The position numbers and the translations under genes are program-made. Below the pieces are notes generated by a model. It saw nothing but the letters and a program-made list of their open reading frames with translations. It did no database searches and was not told the DNA's origin. Shown piece after piece: positions 1 through 13,700 of a stretch of 64,000 nt of DNA. Source of the DNA: Toxotes chatareus (Eukaryota; Chordata; Actinopteri; Toxotidae). The stretch lies in NCBI GenBank assembly GCA_016801885.1, contig CM028888.1, positions 8,540,501-8,604,500 of the forward strand, in the 5' to 3' direction. Within the stretch, counting starts at the first letter, position 1, and each line of letters opens with the position of its first letter.

Positions 1-1889
1 GTCCCAAGAACATGAAAAGGCTGCACATTACAGGGTTTCCATGTAGTTATTAATTGTATCTTCTGCTTTTGCCACTCCTCACAGAGTAATAGCTCTATAA
101 TGAGTGATGAAATTATACCAGGAGTGGGCCTTCCACCTTACCTTACCATATCTTCAGTAATTGGTAATGGGGGAGTATGTTATAATTCAGTCAGCCAGTC
201 ATCCAGTAGGGGCATATGCTCTCTAAAAAGACGTGCCTTTGAACTTCATATTTTTCCACGGAAGAATGCAACTCCTAGAGGAGTGCTGTGATTTGGCTGT
301 GGTTGTCTGTCGCAGATCTTGAGCTGGAAAAGTTGAAAATAGTTTAACCTTAGGTGAGATGCAGCACAGATCACCTGTAAGCTGGTTAATCAGTGAGTGA
401 CTAGAAGTCTGGAAAAAACAGTCTGCATTTCTGCCAGTGTTTTGTTTTATTTGTTTGTTTTTGTGGTCGTACCTCATCTCTTTTTCTTCACTTTTGTGAA
501 TTGTATGGCAGCTTCATTACGCCCTGCATTTCTCTGGGAGACTGGGATCTGAGTAAGCTTTTGAAGAATCCAATATCTGAAAATACTGTTAAAACAGGCC
601 ATGGCAGCAGTATAAGGCTAACTGTTAGACATGTTGATGGTTTGGTGATTGGTGTGCAAGTAAAATCATGTTTCAGTTGCATGGTAATCTCTTGTGATAT
701 CTTCTATTTCTGTTTTTCCCCCTCCAAATTCTGCTGACTTCCTGTTAACAGAGCCCGATAACTGAATGATGTGAAAGGGGTGAATGGGTTAGTGACCCAT
801 TTCTCACATCAGTTGTGATTCTAGTTAATCATAACAGTTGGATTTCATATAACTTCTGTTAATGTGAAACCTAGAAAATGACCATGGTATGTTTGGCATG
901 ATATTATGGGACATCCCCTTATTCATTTTGTCCATTACATTGATTATGTCTCAGTCTGAACTCAAAAGGATTTATTGATGCCAGAAATATAAGATTCATG
1001 TGACACTCCTTAGGCTCTATCACACAAGCACTGTATGTGCTAAAAGCAAGACACTGTTGCACTGTGGCCCGGGCTACTTATATGGCACTGACATTGCAAC
1101 ACGATGTAGAATAGATCCTCCAGGCTTCACCATAAAGTACACTACTGCAACCCCAATGTGAGGTAGCGGTGCCTTGTACAGCGCACTATGATGCAGTGCA
1201 GTTGCAATATTTCTCCTAGGATTTTTGCAGTGGTGTTGTTGTGCACATGTTCATGAATGTGTCGGTGGAGGAATTTCTTAAAAGGACCTTAGAATCAAAA
1301 TAGCTGGGGTTATTCATGTTTAACTTGCTGTGTTTGTTAATTTGCACTTGAAGGGCCCTGGAGACCCAGATAGCTGCAGTAATAAATGTTGAAGAATGAA
1401 ATGCATCATTACAGAAAACTTACATTATTTTTATTGAACAGATGATGTAAACCTAACGAGCCAGTCTACCTCTTTGAAGTTTGCACCACATATGATCAGG
1501 ATATTAATAAAATCATTTTTGATGCATTTGTTCAGACAAAATAAAAATTTTCACAAAACTTTTGAGAAATGGAATGTTACATTTTAGGCATCAGCAGTCC
1601 ATTAACATCCAAATGACTCCAGAGTAGTGACTCATTCATTTTCACATACACAAGCATGCACTGCTTGTGTAAGCAACACAAGCATTTTTCAATATTAATT
1701 CTCAAGAACATTACACATCCGATAAATAATTTGTAATAACTTGAGAAATAATGAAGCACAGATGTTTGTATTGTTTGCACAAATGTGCAAAAACAATGTA
1801 CAAACAACTTTGGAGTCATTGGGTTGTTAATATTGATGTAATAGGCCTATACTCAATATTTTAATATTTAATTTCTCAGAAATGGTTTT

Positions 1890-2487
1890 CTACGGAGCCT
1901 CTCTGGTGACATGGTCAAAAAAAAAATTAAATTGTGGCCACAAAGTAGCTATAATATGCGCACGAATACTAATTCATTTGCACGAAATACTAATGCGTGG
2001 CCACGAATTAGGTATAACGTACGCACGAAATACTAATACAATTAACATCATTCCTGGAGCAAATCGAGCGCACCCTCTCTAGGGTCAATGGAAGAGGCAT
2101 TAGAGGGGCTAAAGCGACACGATGGACAGGGACGGTCTGATAGAATTTTATTTTAGGCTGGGAATGAGCTACAAAATTTATGGCCACGAAATAGGTTTAA
2201 TATGCGCGCGAAATACTAACTAATACTATTAGTATCATTTCTGGACAACTGGGTAAGCAAATCCAGCGCACCGTCACTACAACCTGCCCCGTGCGCAGAT
2301 TATTGCAGGTTGTGTGCTCAATTTGCTTACCCAGTTGTCCAGGAATGATACTAATAGTATTAGTTAGTATTTCGCGCGCATAAATTTGTATTTCATGCGA
2401 ACGAATTAGTAATTTGTGCGCACGTTATAGCTACTTTGTGGTCACAATTTAAATTTTTTTTACCATGTCACCAGAGGGGCTCCGTAG
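1890..2487. mobile_element. Foldback / MITE-like element with long inverted repeats
   Basis: The left end reads CTACGGAGCCTCTCTGGTG and the right end is its near-perfect inverted copy (CACCAGAGGGGCTCCGTAG). Complementarity continues inward through ACCACAAAGTAGCTATAA and related blocks. A second strong arm pair (TGGACAACTGGGTAAGCAAA at 2243-2262, reverse complement around 2318-2340) and CAACCTGC/GCAGGTTG close to the centre make almost the whole 598 bp a hairpin. TTTT flanks both ends and may be the target duplication. No ORF; non-autonomous. The family was not identified. Confidence 0.8.
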
Positions 2488-3594
2488 TTTTGAGCACATT
2501 TTTTGCGTGTGCATAAACTTGCACCTATGAATTAAAAATGAAAATAGTGTTATTCATATCCAGATCACCTCGCACAAGTGCAATGATGCAACTTGAGTAA
2601 TTGACGTTAAATGTCCAGGTATTACAACAGTGCACAGAGTAGGCTGCCCAAAGGTGTTAATGAGTAGCCTAACAGGATTGACTTGAAACTATTTAGCTTG
2701 GCTTGTAACAGTAAGTCTTCACTATGGACATTTGGAAACGTTCACTTTGTTTAACTGGGTTCTGGTTCTTAGAAAGAACCTATGTTGGACTTCTAAATGG
2801 TGACATCACTGAGTGTGTGTTCTGTTTGTGACAGCACCACAGCTTGATATCAGTAATGAGATGACAAAGATGAAAAGAAAGGACAAGAGTGTTGCCCCAG
2901 AATGGCACAATAAACAAATAACAGCAGAATTTGCTGGGTTGCGTCCTAAAATAACACCAGCGGCTGGAACGGCAAATCCTGTCAGCCTCTAAAATCACAT
3001 CTCATCCGGGTTTGCACCACAGAATGTAATAAATGATCCATCTGAGCTGCACAGGAAAGAAGGAGGATAGTACAGAGTCAGATCTATAGCCTTCCACCTT
3101 TATCTCAGCTGAACATTATTTTAGATGGATGGGTTTTTTTTTTAGTTTACTGTATCCTCGTGATCATCTAGACTGATCATGTCTAATGTCACATTAACCT
3201 GAGCCTCTGCTCCTGCCTCAGATGGTAAATACATTCCAAAGTGTGTCCATGTTGTGTTTAAAAATATGCACAAGGGTGTGGTCAGAAATGTGCTCTGTTG
3301 CACCTGCAGCCGCATCCAACAGTGATATAACAGTGTATGGAGTTACCCTGGAGCAAAAACAAGATTTTGAGGAAGTGTTAAGTTGCCCTTGATATTCATC
3401 TGTTTCCATAGTGATCGCTTGAGTTAATTTAATTTAATATTGAATTCTGTGATAGAAATTATAATTAGCTGTGAAATTATTCTCTTATAGTCCTGTAGTG
3501 TGAAAGCTGCAGCTGTGTGATGCGTGCAGGTCTACAAGTTAAAGGACAAGTCTGGTGATATTCTGTCAACAAACCCCATGAAAACACTAAAACC

Positions 3595-3616
3595 AAAAAA
3601 AAAAAAAAAAAAAAAA
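3595..3616 (+). repeat. Poly-A run (22 nt)
   Basis: Uninterrupted A homopolymer inside the intron. It may be a decayed retroposon tail, but no clear element body was recognised next to it. Confidence 0.9.
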
Positions 3617-4626
3617 GATCCCACTAACAAGTATTACCTGGGTAGCCAAAGCCTGATATAGATTATTCCTCTGAGCCACAGAGCTCCATTGTTGTCCAAA
3701 ATCTGTTTAAAACACATGAAAGCACTGCTCTGTTTGAACTAACATGTTCCTTAATTATTATGAACATAGCCATTGTATTTTATTTTTAATCGAGCCCACA
3801 TACACTGCTGCTGTAAATACTCACCAGAGCAACAGTTCTGTGGCTTAAAAAAGCCCCCTACTTTTTGAGTAACATTTTCTAAAAATTACAGTTCTGAGTT
3901 GTTTTAAGAAAAAAAAAACATTTTAAAATAAAATCGAAATCATTGTTACTTCACCATTTTAAAGATTTATGTGTTCAGTAGAAAATAATGAGATTGGGGC
4001 AGAGAGCCACAGACAGGGCAGGGAAGTCGGAAAGTGTTGAAAGACTAATGCATTACTGGGATTGGTCTTTTCATCAGATTTGACCAAATTTGTTTTCCCA
4101 TGAATAGTGCTGCTTGCATATCATTGACAAACTTTTCTCTTAAAAATGTTTGATGGAGTTGATAAGACGAATTCGTCCCTCTGGTCAAAGTATCTGTTGC
4201 TGCTTCTGTTTCAAACTGAATTAATCTAATCGCAGTTTCATCTCTGGTTTATTTTCCCACATCCTAATTATGAAGGGCATTGATACTGGGCTACCAAAAG
4301 AGTTATTATGGGAAAGGAAAGCGTTCATGTTCTCTTGTCAAATTTAGATTCTTACGCATGGGCCATAAAACGAATGTGGGACATGTGGACCACATCTGAT
4401 TGTTGGGTTACAAAAGCTCTGTTCACAATCATGGATTGTGCCATGTGTGCCAAGTGCGGACTTGAAGAAGTGAAACTCCGGAGGGATGCCAGAGGCTTCT
4501 CAGGCTTACTGTAGAATCAGCAGGTGGTTAGTGTGGTCATAATGCATACTGCTCAGAGTAATCCTTCTCAAACCGTCTTAGCTAGCTAATATGTCTCCCT
4601 TCTTCTTCTTCCTCTCCTCCTTACAG

Positions 4627-4743
4627 GCCAACACAACTACCTCTGTGCAGGGAGGAATGACTGTATCATTGATAAGATCCGCAGGAAGAACTGTCCAGCC
4701 TGCCGCTTCAGGAAATGTCTTCAAGCCGGAATGAACTTGGAAG
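4627..4743 (+). CDS. nr3c1: nr3c1 exon: second zinc finger of the DNA-binding domain
   Basis: 117 nt, the size I recall for human GR exon 4. Preceded by TTACAG and followed by GTAAAC. With one G carried in from the previous exon it reads GQHNYLCAGRNDCIIDKIRR and continues to CPACRFRKCLQAGMNLE. The dimerisation loop AGRND and the finger cysteines are present. The residue before RKC is F where human GR has Y. It ends in phase 1 (GAA G), and the next exon supplies CG to make Ala. Confidence 0.97.
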
Positions 4744-7700
4744 GTAAACAGGCTGACCCATCTTTAAATCAGGCCAGGCTGCATTCAAAGGCACCAAGCA
4801 CTCACAAATTGATCTTAAAGTCACAGTGAAATGGCAGTTAGAGCGGTTTTAGCTTTCCTAATATGGAATATTATAAAATAGACCCCAGCCGCATTCTTTT
4901 GAAATGGAAACAGTTTTTGCCAACTGACCTCCCGAAAGTGCAGTTTTATATCATGGGCTGGGTTAGCTAACTGCCCCAAATTACGTTTGACTGGATAAAT
5001 ATAAGTGTTTATTCCCGAGTGGGACAAGATGAGTCATCAAAAATATTTTCACAGCGAGACTAAAAAGAGGGATTTTGTTATCAAAATAATTACTAATAAA
5101 TAACAGAACCGAGAGGAAAATATAATTCTTTATTATTTCACTGTTTCTTCAATTTGTAGTGAATCTACTTATGCTATCTTGACTACAAATACCAACTGGA
5201 GAAAATTCCTGTCATTGACTTACATGTCATTGGCACCGTGATACTGCCACCCACTCTTTCCACTATGATCTCCAGTTTGTCTGGTTTCTGCTTAACCCAG
5301 CACCATCCACCCACTGGCTGATAAAATTATCATGAGAAATACAATAACTGGGAAAATAAAGCATTGTTGCAATCCTTAAATTCATGTTTGTAAGCTTAAT
5401 ACTTGTATTTTGGTAGTAATGATATATAATTACATATAACATAATTCACATCATTCACATATAATTCATATAACACATAATTCTATAATATAGTTATATA
5501 CAATTGGAGACAGAAGACACTATTCCAGGACCATATCACATATTTATTCTGTATAATATGTCAGATTTATTTCACTTTATCCATCACATCTGTTCCCATA
5601 TGTGCAAGCAAGCTGAGATTTAGTGAATAATTTTAAATCAAATATGCTCTGTGATTATATTTTGCTGCGCTCATGGTTTTTGCTGAAAGGCGCATTTTTC
5701 TGCAAAGTATGCCAAAGGTTTTTGTTGGTGGGACAAAACTGGAAAAGACAGGAAATTTTATTTTGTATTCATTACGTTAACAGTAAAATCTCAGCAAAAG
5801 GGGAACATTCCATTATACAAAATTTCACATCTCGGTATGAAGTAAACATACTAGTGTGAATGAACAGAACTAGCCCATAACCATTGCTGTGAATAGACTA
5901 CACAGCATCAAAGTGTGGCTGATGGCAGCAAGGAAAAAAAGTACTTTCTTTGTCAAAACAGTCACAATGACAGAAATGAGAACAGATCACCTGCAGGCTT
6001 TGAAAATCGGTTTTGAATTTGTGGTTTTGATCGTTTCCAGGTCAGCGGATTTGAGATAGACATAATAAGACCTTAAAATATTCTGAAAGTGAATAAATGA
6101 CTTCTAGTCTAGCATAGCGCCAAGAGTCATGCCACAGCTCTTTGGAAAATTTGTCTTCTCAAGGGATGCCTTTAATGTGAGCACAGATATTCCACAACAG
6201 TCAAGCAACAACACTGAAATTAACTATTTCCTTACATGGACCTTAAAAATCACTGAGAGTTCTTGACATTTATGTCCTCCTCTTGTTTTGAACAAGAGTT
6301 TGAATGGTTTGCAGTGTGGGTTGGCTGGTGTTAGTCACTCATCTGGAAACATGTACGAGTGTGACGTTGTCTATGAATGTGCTGTTCTGGGCACATGCGC
6401 TGGCATGCAAGCCAGGCACAATGAGTGAGCGGCATCTCCTCACACACAATGATTGATGTATTTTCCACTGTCAAGTCCAAGTCCACAGCCTTGGATCACC
6501 AGGTGATCTTTCACCTGATTCTGCTTCAAGGGATGAATGTTAAGGACACAATACAGCAGTTTAGGTGTGTCAGGGTTAAGGAAGATAGACATGGGAATCA
6601 GCAGGTGAAGTACAACAACTGCTTAAGTGCTTGAAACTTGGTTGTGTTTTTGCAGCTGATGTTCCCTTATGGCATGAAATTGTTTTAAGTAGTTTGTGCA
6701 AATCAGTGTTGAGTGAGATTACGTGGAAACAGGACTGTGTTTGTCAGACAGAGGTGAAGGTAGTTTCACAGGGGAGGAAGAGACAGAAAGACAGGGAGAG
6801 GGATTTGATGGACGTCAGTGCATCAGCAGACTCCCACCAGAAAGGCTCTTAGTTGCCATAGAAACATCAGGAGAGGAAATTAAAAAAGGTAGAGAGCAGG
6901 GGAAAAACACGTATTTTATTTTTCATGGTAACCTCTCAACTCCTGACATGTTTTGCACATTTAGTGGGAGAAAATGTCAAAATGATGCCCAGAAAATCTA
7001 CATAATGTGAGCAAAAATACAGCTATTTGCCATAGCTGTTGATGAAGTACGAAACATGCGTATGTGGAAAAAAAAATGGTTCCCCTGAAAAATTGAATTG
7101 TTTTGAAGACATAGTGGCTTATTACTGGGCACAGACCAGCATGGTGCATTCTTCTGACCTTTTACTTGCTTGTCATTCAAATTGAAGTTCAACTTGTGTT
7201 CATGTTGGGCCAAGGGGGCAGGGGTCTAAGACCAGTTGAGGATATGCTGAAGTGATCTGTGATATTGTGAGTTATTTCTTGGTGCATTGTAAGATAACAT
7301 GCCCTGTACGTTTGCTTCTAGATTAGTCTCACTCTGTAAAATATTATTTAAACCAAGTAAATTTGATTGAATCATTGTGAAAAATGGAAATGGGTATTAA
7401 AATTATATTTATGGCCTAATACTGAGGCAACAAAACCCCAAAGAACTGAAGTGCTACTCCTAAAGAAATCCTTTATAAAGTGTAAAATGAATAGTTTAAT
7501 GTTAACCAAGAATTATGAATATAACACATTTAAAATAGACACATTGAATTATTAAATGTGATAAAAGTGGTGTTGCCACCAGTTGCCAGAATATTAAAAG
7601 CATATACAGATGTCGCCTCACTAATGTAAGGATTTGTTTCATTTCTCTGTTTCATAAGTAGATTACATATCTTTGAGTTTTACACTGTTTATCAGAGTAA

Positions 7701-10700
7701 ACAAAACATTTGAAGATGTCACTTTCAGCTTTGGGAAATTGTTATTCACTATTTTCTTACGTTATTGAGCAAATGAGAGAACAGGTCCATCTGCTTAATG
7801 CCTAAAATGTGAGGGGAAAAAAACTGTCACTGCTCACTGGTTCCCTCCCTCCCTTTCTGTTCCTCTGTCTTACCCCTCCCTCCAGCGAGGAAAAACAAGA
7901 AGCTGATCAAGATGAAAGTGCACCGCCCCCCTGCATCATCAGAGCCCATCAGCAACATGCCTGTTCCAGTCATCCCCAGGTGCATGCCCCAACTCGTGCC
8001 CACCATGCTGTCTGTGCTCAAGGCCATCGAGCCAGAGATCATCTACTCGGGCTATGACAGCACTCTGCCTGACACCTCCTCACGGCTCATGACCACTCTC
8101 AACAGGTTGGGGGGACAGCAGGTCATTTCTGCAGTCAAGTGGGCCAAGTCACTGCCAGGTAACAAAAAGCTCCAAACCATGTGTTGCCTTTGCGTTTGGT
8201 TTAGATGCATCCCGTTGTGTCACTGGCAGTATTAAGAGCTTGCCACTGAGTCTAACATGTGGTGAAGTGAGACAAATCAGTGATGGAAAACAAAGTCACG
8301 CATGTTCAGTCATTTGTTACTTTTAATACATGCAGCTGGTCAAGGAAGTTACATAACTTCTGGATAAAAAGGGAACATTTCCTTGGTTGTTCACTGCAGC
8401 ATTTACAGGCTAGACGTTTAGTACACAAAGGCAAAGCTTTCACTTTTTGCCCTTCAGTTAACCGAGCATCTGCTTCACAGCATTGTTACCATTCTTCAGT
8501 AAAAGTAAAGTACACAAGTTGCCGCAGGTTAACTTGTGAAATGATCCAAAATATGTGACGTTTCCAGTGAAGAAACAGAATTTATCATAATTTAGGATGT
8601 CACCGTGTTCTTTCTAATTGTTAGAACAGTTGATAAGACATTACTCTTGTCAGATTAGAAACTCAGATTAGATCATTTAGAAACAAATTAGAAACTCTTC
8701 AGATTTAGGCTGCAGCTTCTGGTCAAGTGCCATCATGGTTAGGATGGTAGGCAGTTAGTTATCTTATCTGATGCAGAGGAGGTCATTGTGGAAATTATCA
8801 ACATCTTCCAACCTCACACTGCACAAAAAGTGCTCCTGACGGTAGAGCCAAAGAATACCAGATGTTCAGCAGCCATGTTATAAAATGCGTGACCTCTGTA
8901 ATGATTGAATTCGTAATTACAAACGGAAGAGCAGAGTAATCATTGCTTATGAAAGCAGAATTCACTGTAGGCACCCGCCCTCTCCAAAGTACTTTGATTT
9001 TGATCAGGTCATGACCAAGGTTAATTTTTGAATGTTCTCGACAATTTTCCTACAACCTAAAAGTCATCTTCTCTGTTAAGCAAATGTTCCAACTCGAGTG
9101 GAAATTCAAGGCAATTAAAATCACTGCATTCATGAAATACTGCAATCAGTGTCATCTTGGCTCACTTGAGGGTAAAATTACAGTTTCAGTTTCTGGATTA
9201 TTTCATCTAAAAGTGGCACGTTACTGAGAGACTGTCAAAAGAGGAGCAAGTCAACGTCATCACTGATATTATACTAATCCAAAATAAATGCATTGGGACT
9301 CAGATCATAAAGGGATATATTTATATTTTACTGCTGCCCCCAGTAACAGACATTCATTTTATAAACATCAAGAAAAAAGTATAATTGTCAGGTTTGAAGG
9401 CTACCCAGTTTCCATTCTACAAAAGCAAAAATTGAAACACAAAGGGTTTGGAATTTTACCCACCCATTCTAGTTTCTAATCATGAGAAAGAAGGCACATG
9501 ACTTGATAATCGCTCCAAGTATTTGCTTGGAGTTTTTCTCTTCTCACTCTGAATTGTTTCTGTTGGTCACACCGAAGATTTAAGATCACCTTTCGCAGAG
9601 AAACCGTCCTCTCTTTTTCCTTTCTTCTTTTTTTTTGCTGTGATTTCTCTGTGTGATGGCATGATGTGGGACAAATCTGGCTCTAGTCTTGTTTGTGCAT
9701 TGTCTGCAGCTGGCAGCCTGCCAAGGTGATAGTGAGGAAATGCTCGGGGGGGCTCTTACATAACAGCCGTGGTTTAAAACAAATGTAATGTGAAAGGACT
9801 TTTCATGTGCAGCTCCACTTTTATAGTTTTGACAGTGTGGAAACAACTGAACTGCAATTTAAATCCAGTTTGAACATCGACTTAACTAGATCATCCTTTT
9901 TGTTTGTGTAAGCTGGTTTTGTGATTGCATTTTAATGTTTTGAGGAATTACTTTTTCTTTTCTTCAGTGTTTCTGTGTCTCCCTGAAATCAAGACCCTTT
10001 TCACTTGTACAAGGACAAGTGCGTATATAATAAACTAATACCCCATATCACAGCATTTAGTTTAAGATGATGGGATCACGGAATGATATTTACTAATCTA
10101 TTGACTAGCAGTCTTTAAAGAACGACTAAATAATCAAATCTAAATATCAATTTTTAATGTTTGTGCTTTTGTCTCTCTTTCTGTCCACCTGGCTTTTTCT
10201 GTGTTTATATTTTCTTTTTAATCTATTTTTTCTGGCCTTCCTAGGCTTCCGCAACCTGCACCTGGACGACCAGATGACATTGCTGCAGTGCTCCTGGCTC
10301 TTTCTAATGTCCTTCAGTCTTGGTTGGAGGTCATATGAGCAGTGTAACGGTAGCATGCTCTGCTTCGCCCCTGATCTCGTCATCAACAAGTGCGTACCAC
10401 GGCCAGCTGTTGTATATTTATGCCTTCCTTTCATCAACATTTTGTCAGCCAGCTTTGTTTTGCATTTGCTCATTTAAGGGTGTCAGTCTCATTTCATCAC
10501 TTGGCTTACACACTCACCCATGTATCTATTCATGACTCAGACTGGCTGGAGGAGAAGGCAGGTAATACGACTGACTGTATGTTGGAAATTTGGCAGTTTG
10601 TGCATTAAGATGTTAAAAGACATGAAAAGAAGAAGCTGCAGGTGCCATATTTATCAGAAAAGCACATGGCTGTTTGCACCTTTCCCAGTTCAACTCTGAA

Positions 10701-13700
10701 TTGAAACAAAGACTGAGAGACAGAAGAATTTGTAGGAACACACTTGACAAAAAAAAAAAAAACCTCAAATGTGGCACAAACAATCCCAGGCTTAACCCAC
10801 CTACCTTACTCTATACACTGCCTTTAAGGAATAGTTTGGCATTTTTGCTTTCTTGTGAAGGCTTAGGTGGGAAGATCGATACCACTCTCATTACTGAGCC
10901 TTATGTAGGGACCTGGAGCCAGGAAGCAATTACGCTAGCTAAAAACTGGAAACAGGACAAGGGTCCAGAGTGTCCAGGGTTTAGAAAATCTGCCTGCCAG
11001 CACCTCCAAAGCTCATCAAATGACATGTTGTATCTTGTATGTTTAATCTGTACAGAAACAAACATGTAAAAATGACTTTTTTTACAGGGCGTTCGGTGTT
11101 GGAACTATTTCTTGGAGACCTTGGACAGAGCCAATGTAGCTGTTTCCCCCTTTATCCAGTCTTTATGCTAAACTAAGTTCATCACATCCTGGTGAAAACA
11201 TTGTCACCTTTACATAGTTTGTCCATCAGAGAGAGCTTAAAGGTTTATTTTTCAACTGCAATATGTCCCGCTGAGCTTTGCAATTCACAAATCTAATGTT
11301 CCATATCAACATTGGTTTTTATGTTATGTGTTACATTATCGGCCAATATTTCTTCATCAGAATTTTTTATTCCCAAATGTCAATATCAGTATCAGCCTCA
11401 AATATCTAGAGTCAGTCAGATTATAAAGTGTGTATCTTAAAATGCTGAAATATTCCTTTAAGAATAAAGGACACAGTCTCAGTCAAAACCTTTTCAAAAA
11501 CCAAACCAAAATCCCTTACGATGAAATTCTCATGTTAGTTTTTGATATTAAATCAGTACATCACCTTGCTCAAAGCGTAGCAACTGCACACAGGTGCTCA
11601 GTCCCAGATGGGGACTGGGAGAGATGAAATATTTTGTAATAATTATAAAAGTGTTGGTAGTGATTTATTGAAATAAATATTTATAGGAAATAGACCCTCA
11701 AGTTTTGTATTACACAGAAGAAAAGCAGGAAAGTGCATTCTTAATGCAGACACGAGAGAGTGCATCATGTACATACTGAGCTATACTGTAAATAACCTTC
11801 TATGCTGGGTTCAAGCCACAGAGAGATGGCTCAGGTTCAACTGCAGTATGTTAATTACAAGGCCTCATTATTTAAACAGACACTGGCTGCAGAAATTGAT
11901 TGTGCTTAGATGTGCTTACCACAGTCTTTGTGGTCCCTAGAGGAAACAGGATAGAGGCTAATCTTCCATGAGCTTGTCTGTTCCCATAGCGCTGTTTTTA
12001 GCGTGGAAGCTCAGATTTTAAAGACTCAGGGAGGTAAAACAACATGTCATGTTAATCCTTCAAACCTCCTCACACTTTAGTGGGCAAAAAGTCAGGAGTT
12101 TTCTGTTTGTATTTTCCTTTTCCGTTTGTATGTCAAGATAAATAACTTTATCTTTTAATCAGAGAAAATGATCATTAGCTGTTAAGTAGCAAAATTATGA
12201 TTTAAATTAAGACATATTTAATCAATGATTAAATAAGCAAGCAACATTTTAAGTCTGACCAAGCGTTTCATCAGTTATTTTCAATATAATTTGCCACTTA
12301 AATGTATCTTGATTTCTTCAGTTTGCTAAACACTTGGGGGGTTCACGTCCCGGCTCTTGTTTTCACTCACTCTGATGTGACCATTTGGAAGTTGTCTGAA
12401 GTGCAGTGCTCCTTGGTCCAAAGTGCAAATGTTGTTTACTTCATGCTGAGTGACAACGGTGCAACAAAAACACTGAACTCTTGCTGACAACCTGCAAACA
12501 GCTCATCCTCTTTATTGGAAATACGTAGAAAGAGAGTCCTGACCTGTGAAGAGTCATTCTCAAATGACACGTAAACTCAACGAGGGGTAAAAATAGATAT
12601 GAAAGGTGAAGAAGTCATTGCCAGTAGCACTGCAGTTGGTCACACTGAATAGACAGCTCTAAACCAAGGCTACAAATCTGGAGAATGTGCATTATTGATT
12701 TTAAAGGTAGAAAGTAATGTGGGCTGTGTGTTAGTGGAAGTGAGGTGTGAAAATCCATCAGGACTGATTTCACAGTCCGGTTTTCTCCTGCAGGGCTGAA
12801 GTGCTTCCCCGCTGGGGTTGTTTATTGAGAATTGAATAACAGGAAGAGTGAAAGAGCTTTAAATCTAATCTGTATGTCTCTCTCTCCCCCCTGTTTTCCT
12901 CTATTTCTTCCCTGACTGTCTCTACCTGTTCTACATTTCTCCTGTCTCTTTGCCCTCATCTCTACTTTCTCTGTTCCCTTTTCTTGCCCTCCTTTCAGAG
13001 AGCGCATGAAGCTGCCTTTCATGACCGACCAGTGTGAGCAAATGCTGAAGATCTGTAATGAGTTTGTCAGGCTGCAAGTGTCCTATGATGAGTACCTGTG
13101 CATGAAGGTCCTATTACTGCTCAGTACAGGTAATGGAACACACTTTGCTTTTAAAAAACCACAGCAGTGTTTTTCGACTTTGAGGGACTGCAATTATTCT
13201 GGGATTAAAACAGAATCTCAAAATCACTTTTCCACTGTTTCAACTTTGTAATACCACTGAAGCATTTTTGTGATGTGAGGTAGGCTCAGTTTGTCACAGT
13301 AATAACTAACAGTCCTGTGGAATAGAGGACAAACTATCATAAATACAAAGAACTACTCATACTTGAATGCTTCCAGATCAGTGTGCCATTTGCAGATATT
13401 TCTACATCTAATAATTGCCACTGCACACAGCTTTTCTGGATCCATGGAGAACTGAGTCTAAAAAGCAGGTAAAGTGTGGAGTATGCAGATGCACTGAGGG
13501 CTTCAAAGTCTTCAAGTTTTAACTTGATAGTGTTTGAAAACCGTTTTATTATGTGGCACAACAGTAACTACATTTTTCACTGTGCCTCTTTACCGTAAAT
13601 GAAAGATCAAACATTTGCTCATTCTCTCAAGAAAAATGTGTCTGCTCTTGAGTTACATAAACAACAAAGGAAACAACTAGAGCTGCATTTATTAGTCGAT

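Larger units (their letters stand above)
1..4626 (+). other. nr3c1: nr3c1 intron between the two zinc-finger exons (partial)
   Basis: No exon encoding the first zinc finger (CxxC...CGSCKVFFKRA type) is visible, so that exon lies upstream of base 1. The intron ends in a strong pyrimidine tract (TTCTTCTTCTTCC..TTACAG) before 4627. It holds a foldback element at 1890-2487, a 22-nt A run at 3595-3616, and AT-rich sequence that looks like old repeat debris around 3540-4080. No mini-exon for the nine-residue DNA-binding-domain insert known from some fish GR1 genes was recognised. Confidence 0.75.

Noticed and set aside
84..291. Possible exon after CACTCCTCACAG near base 85
   Set aside because: Good acceptor-like tract, but the peptide matches no GR segment and no in-phase donor was found.
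7827..8042. Minus-strand ORF over the hinge exon
   Set aside because: Shadow of the nr3c1 exon 7886-8158.
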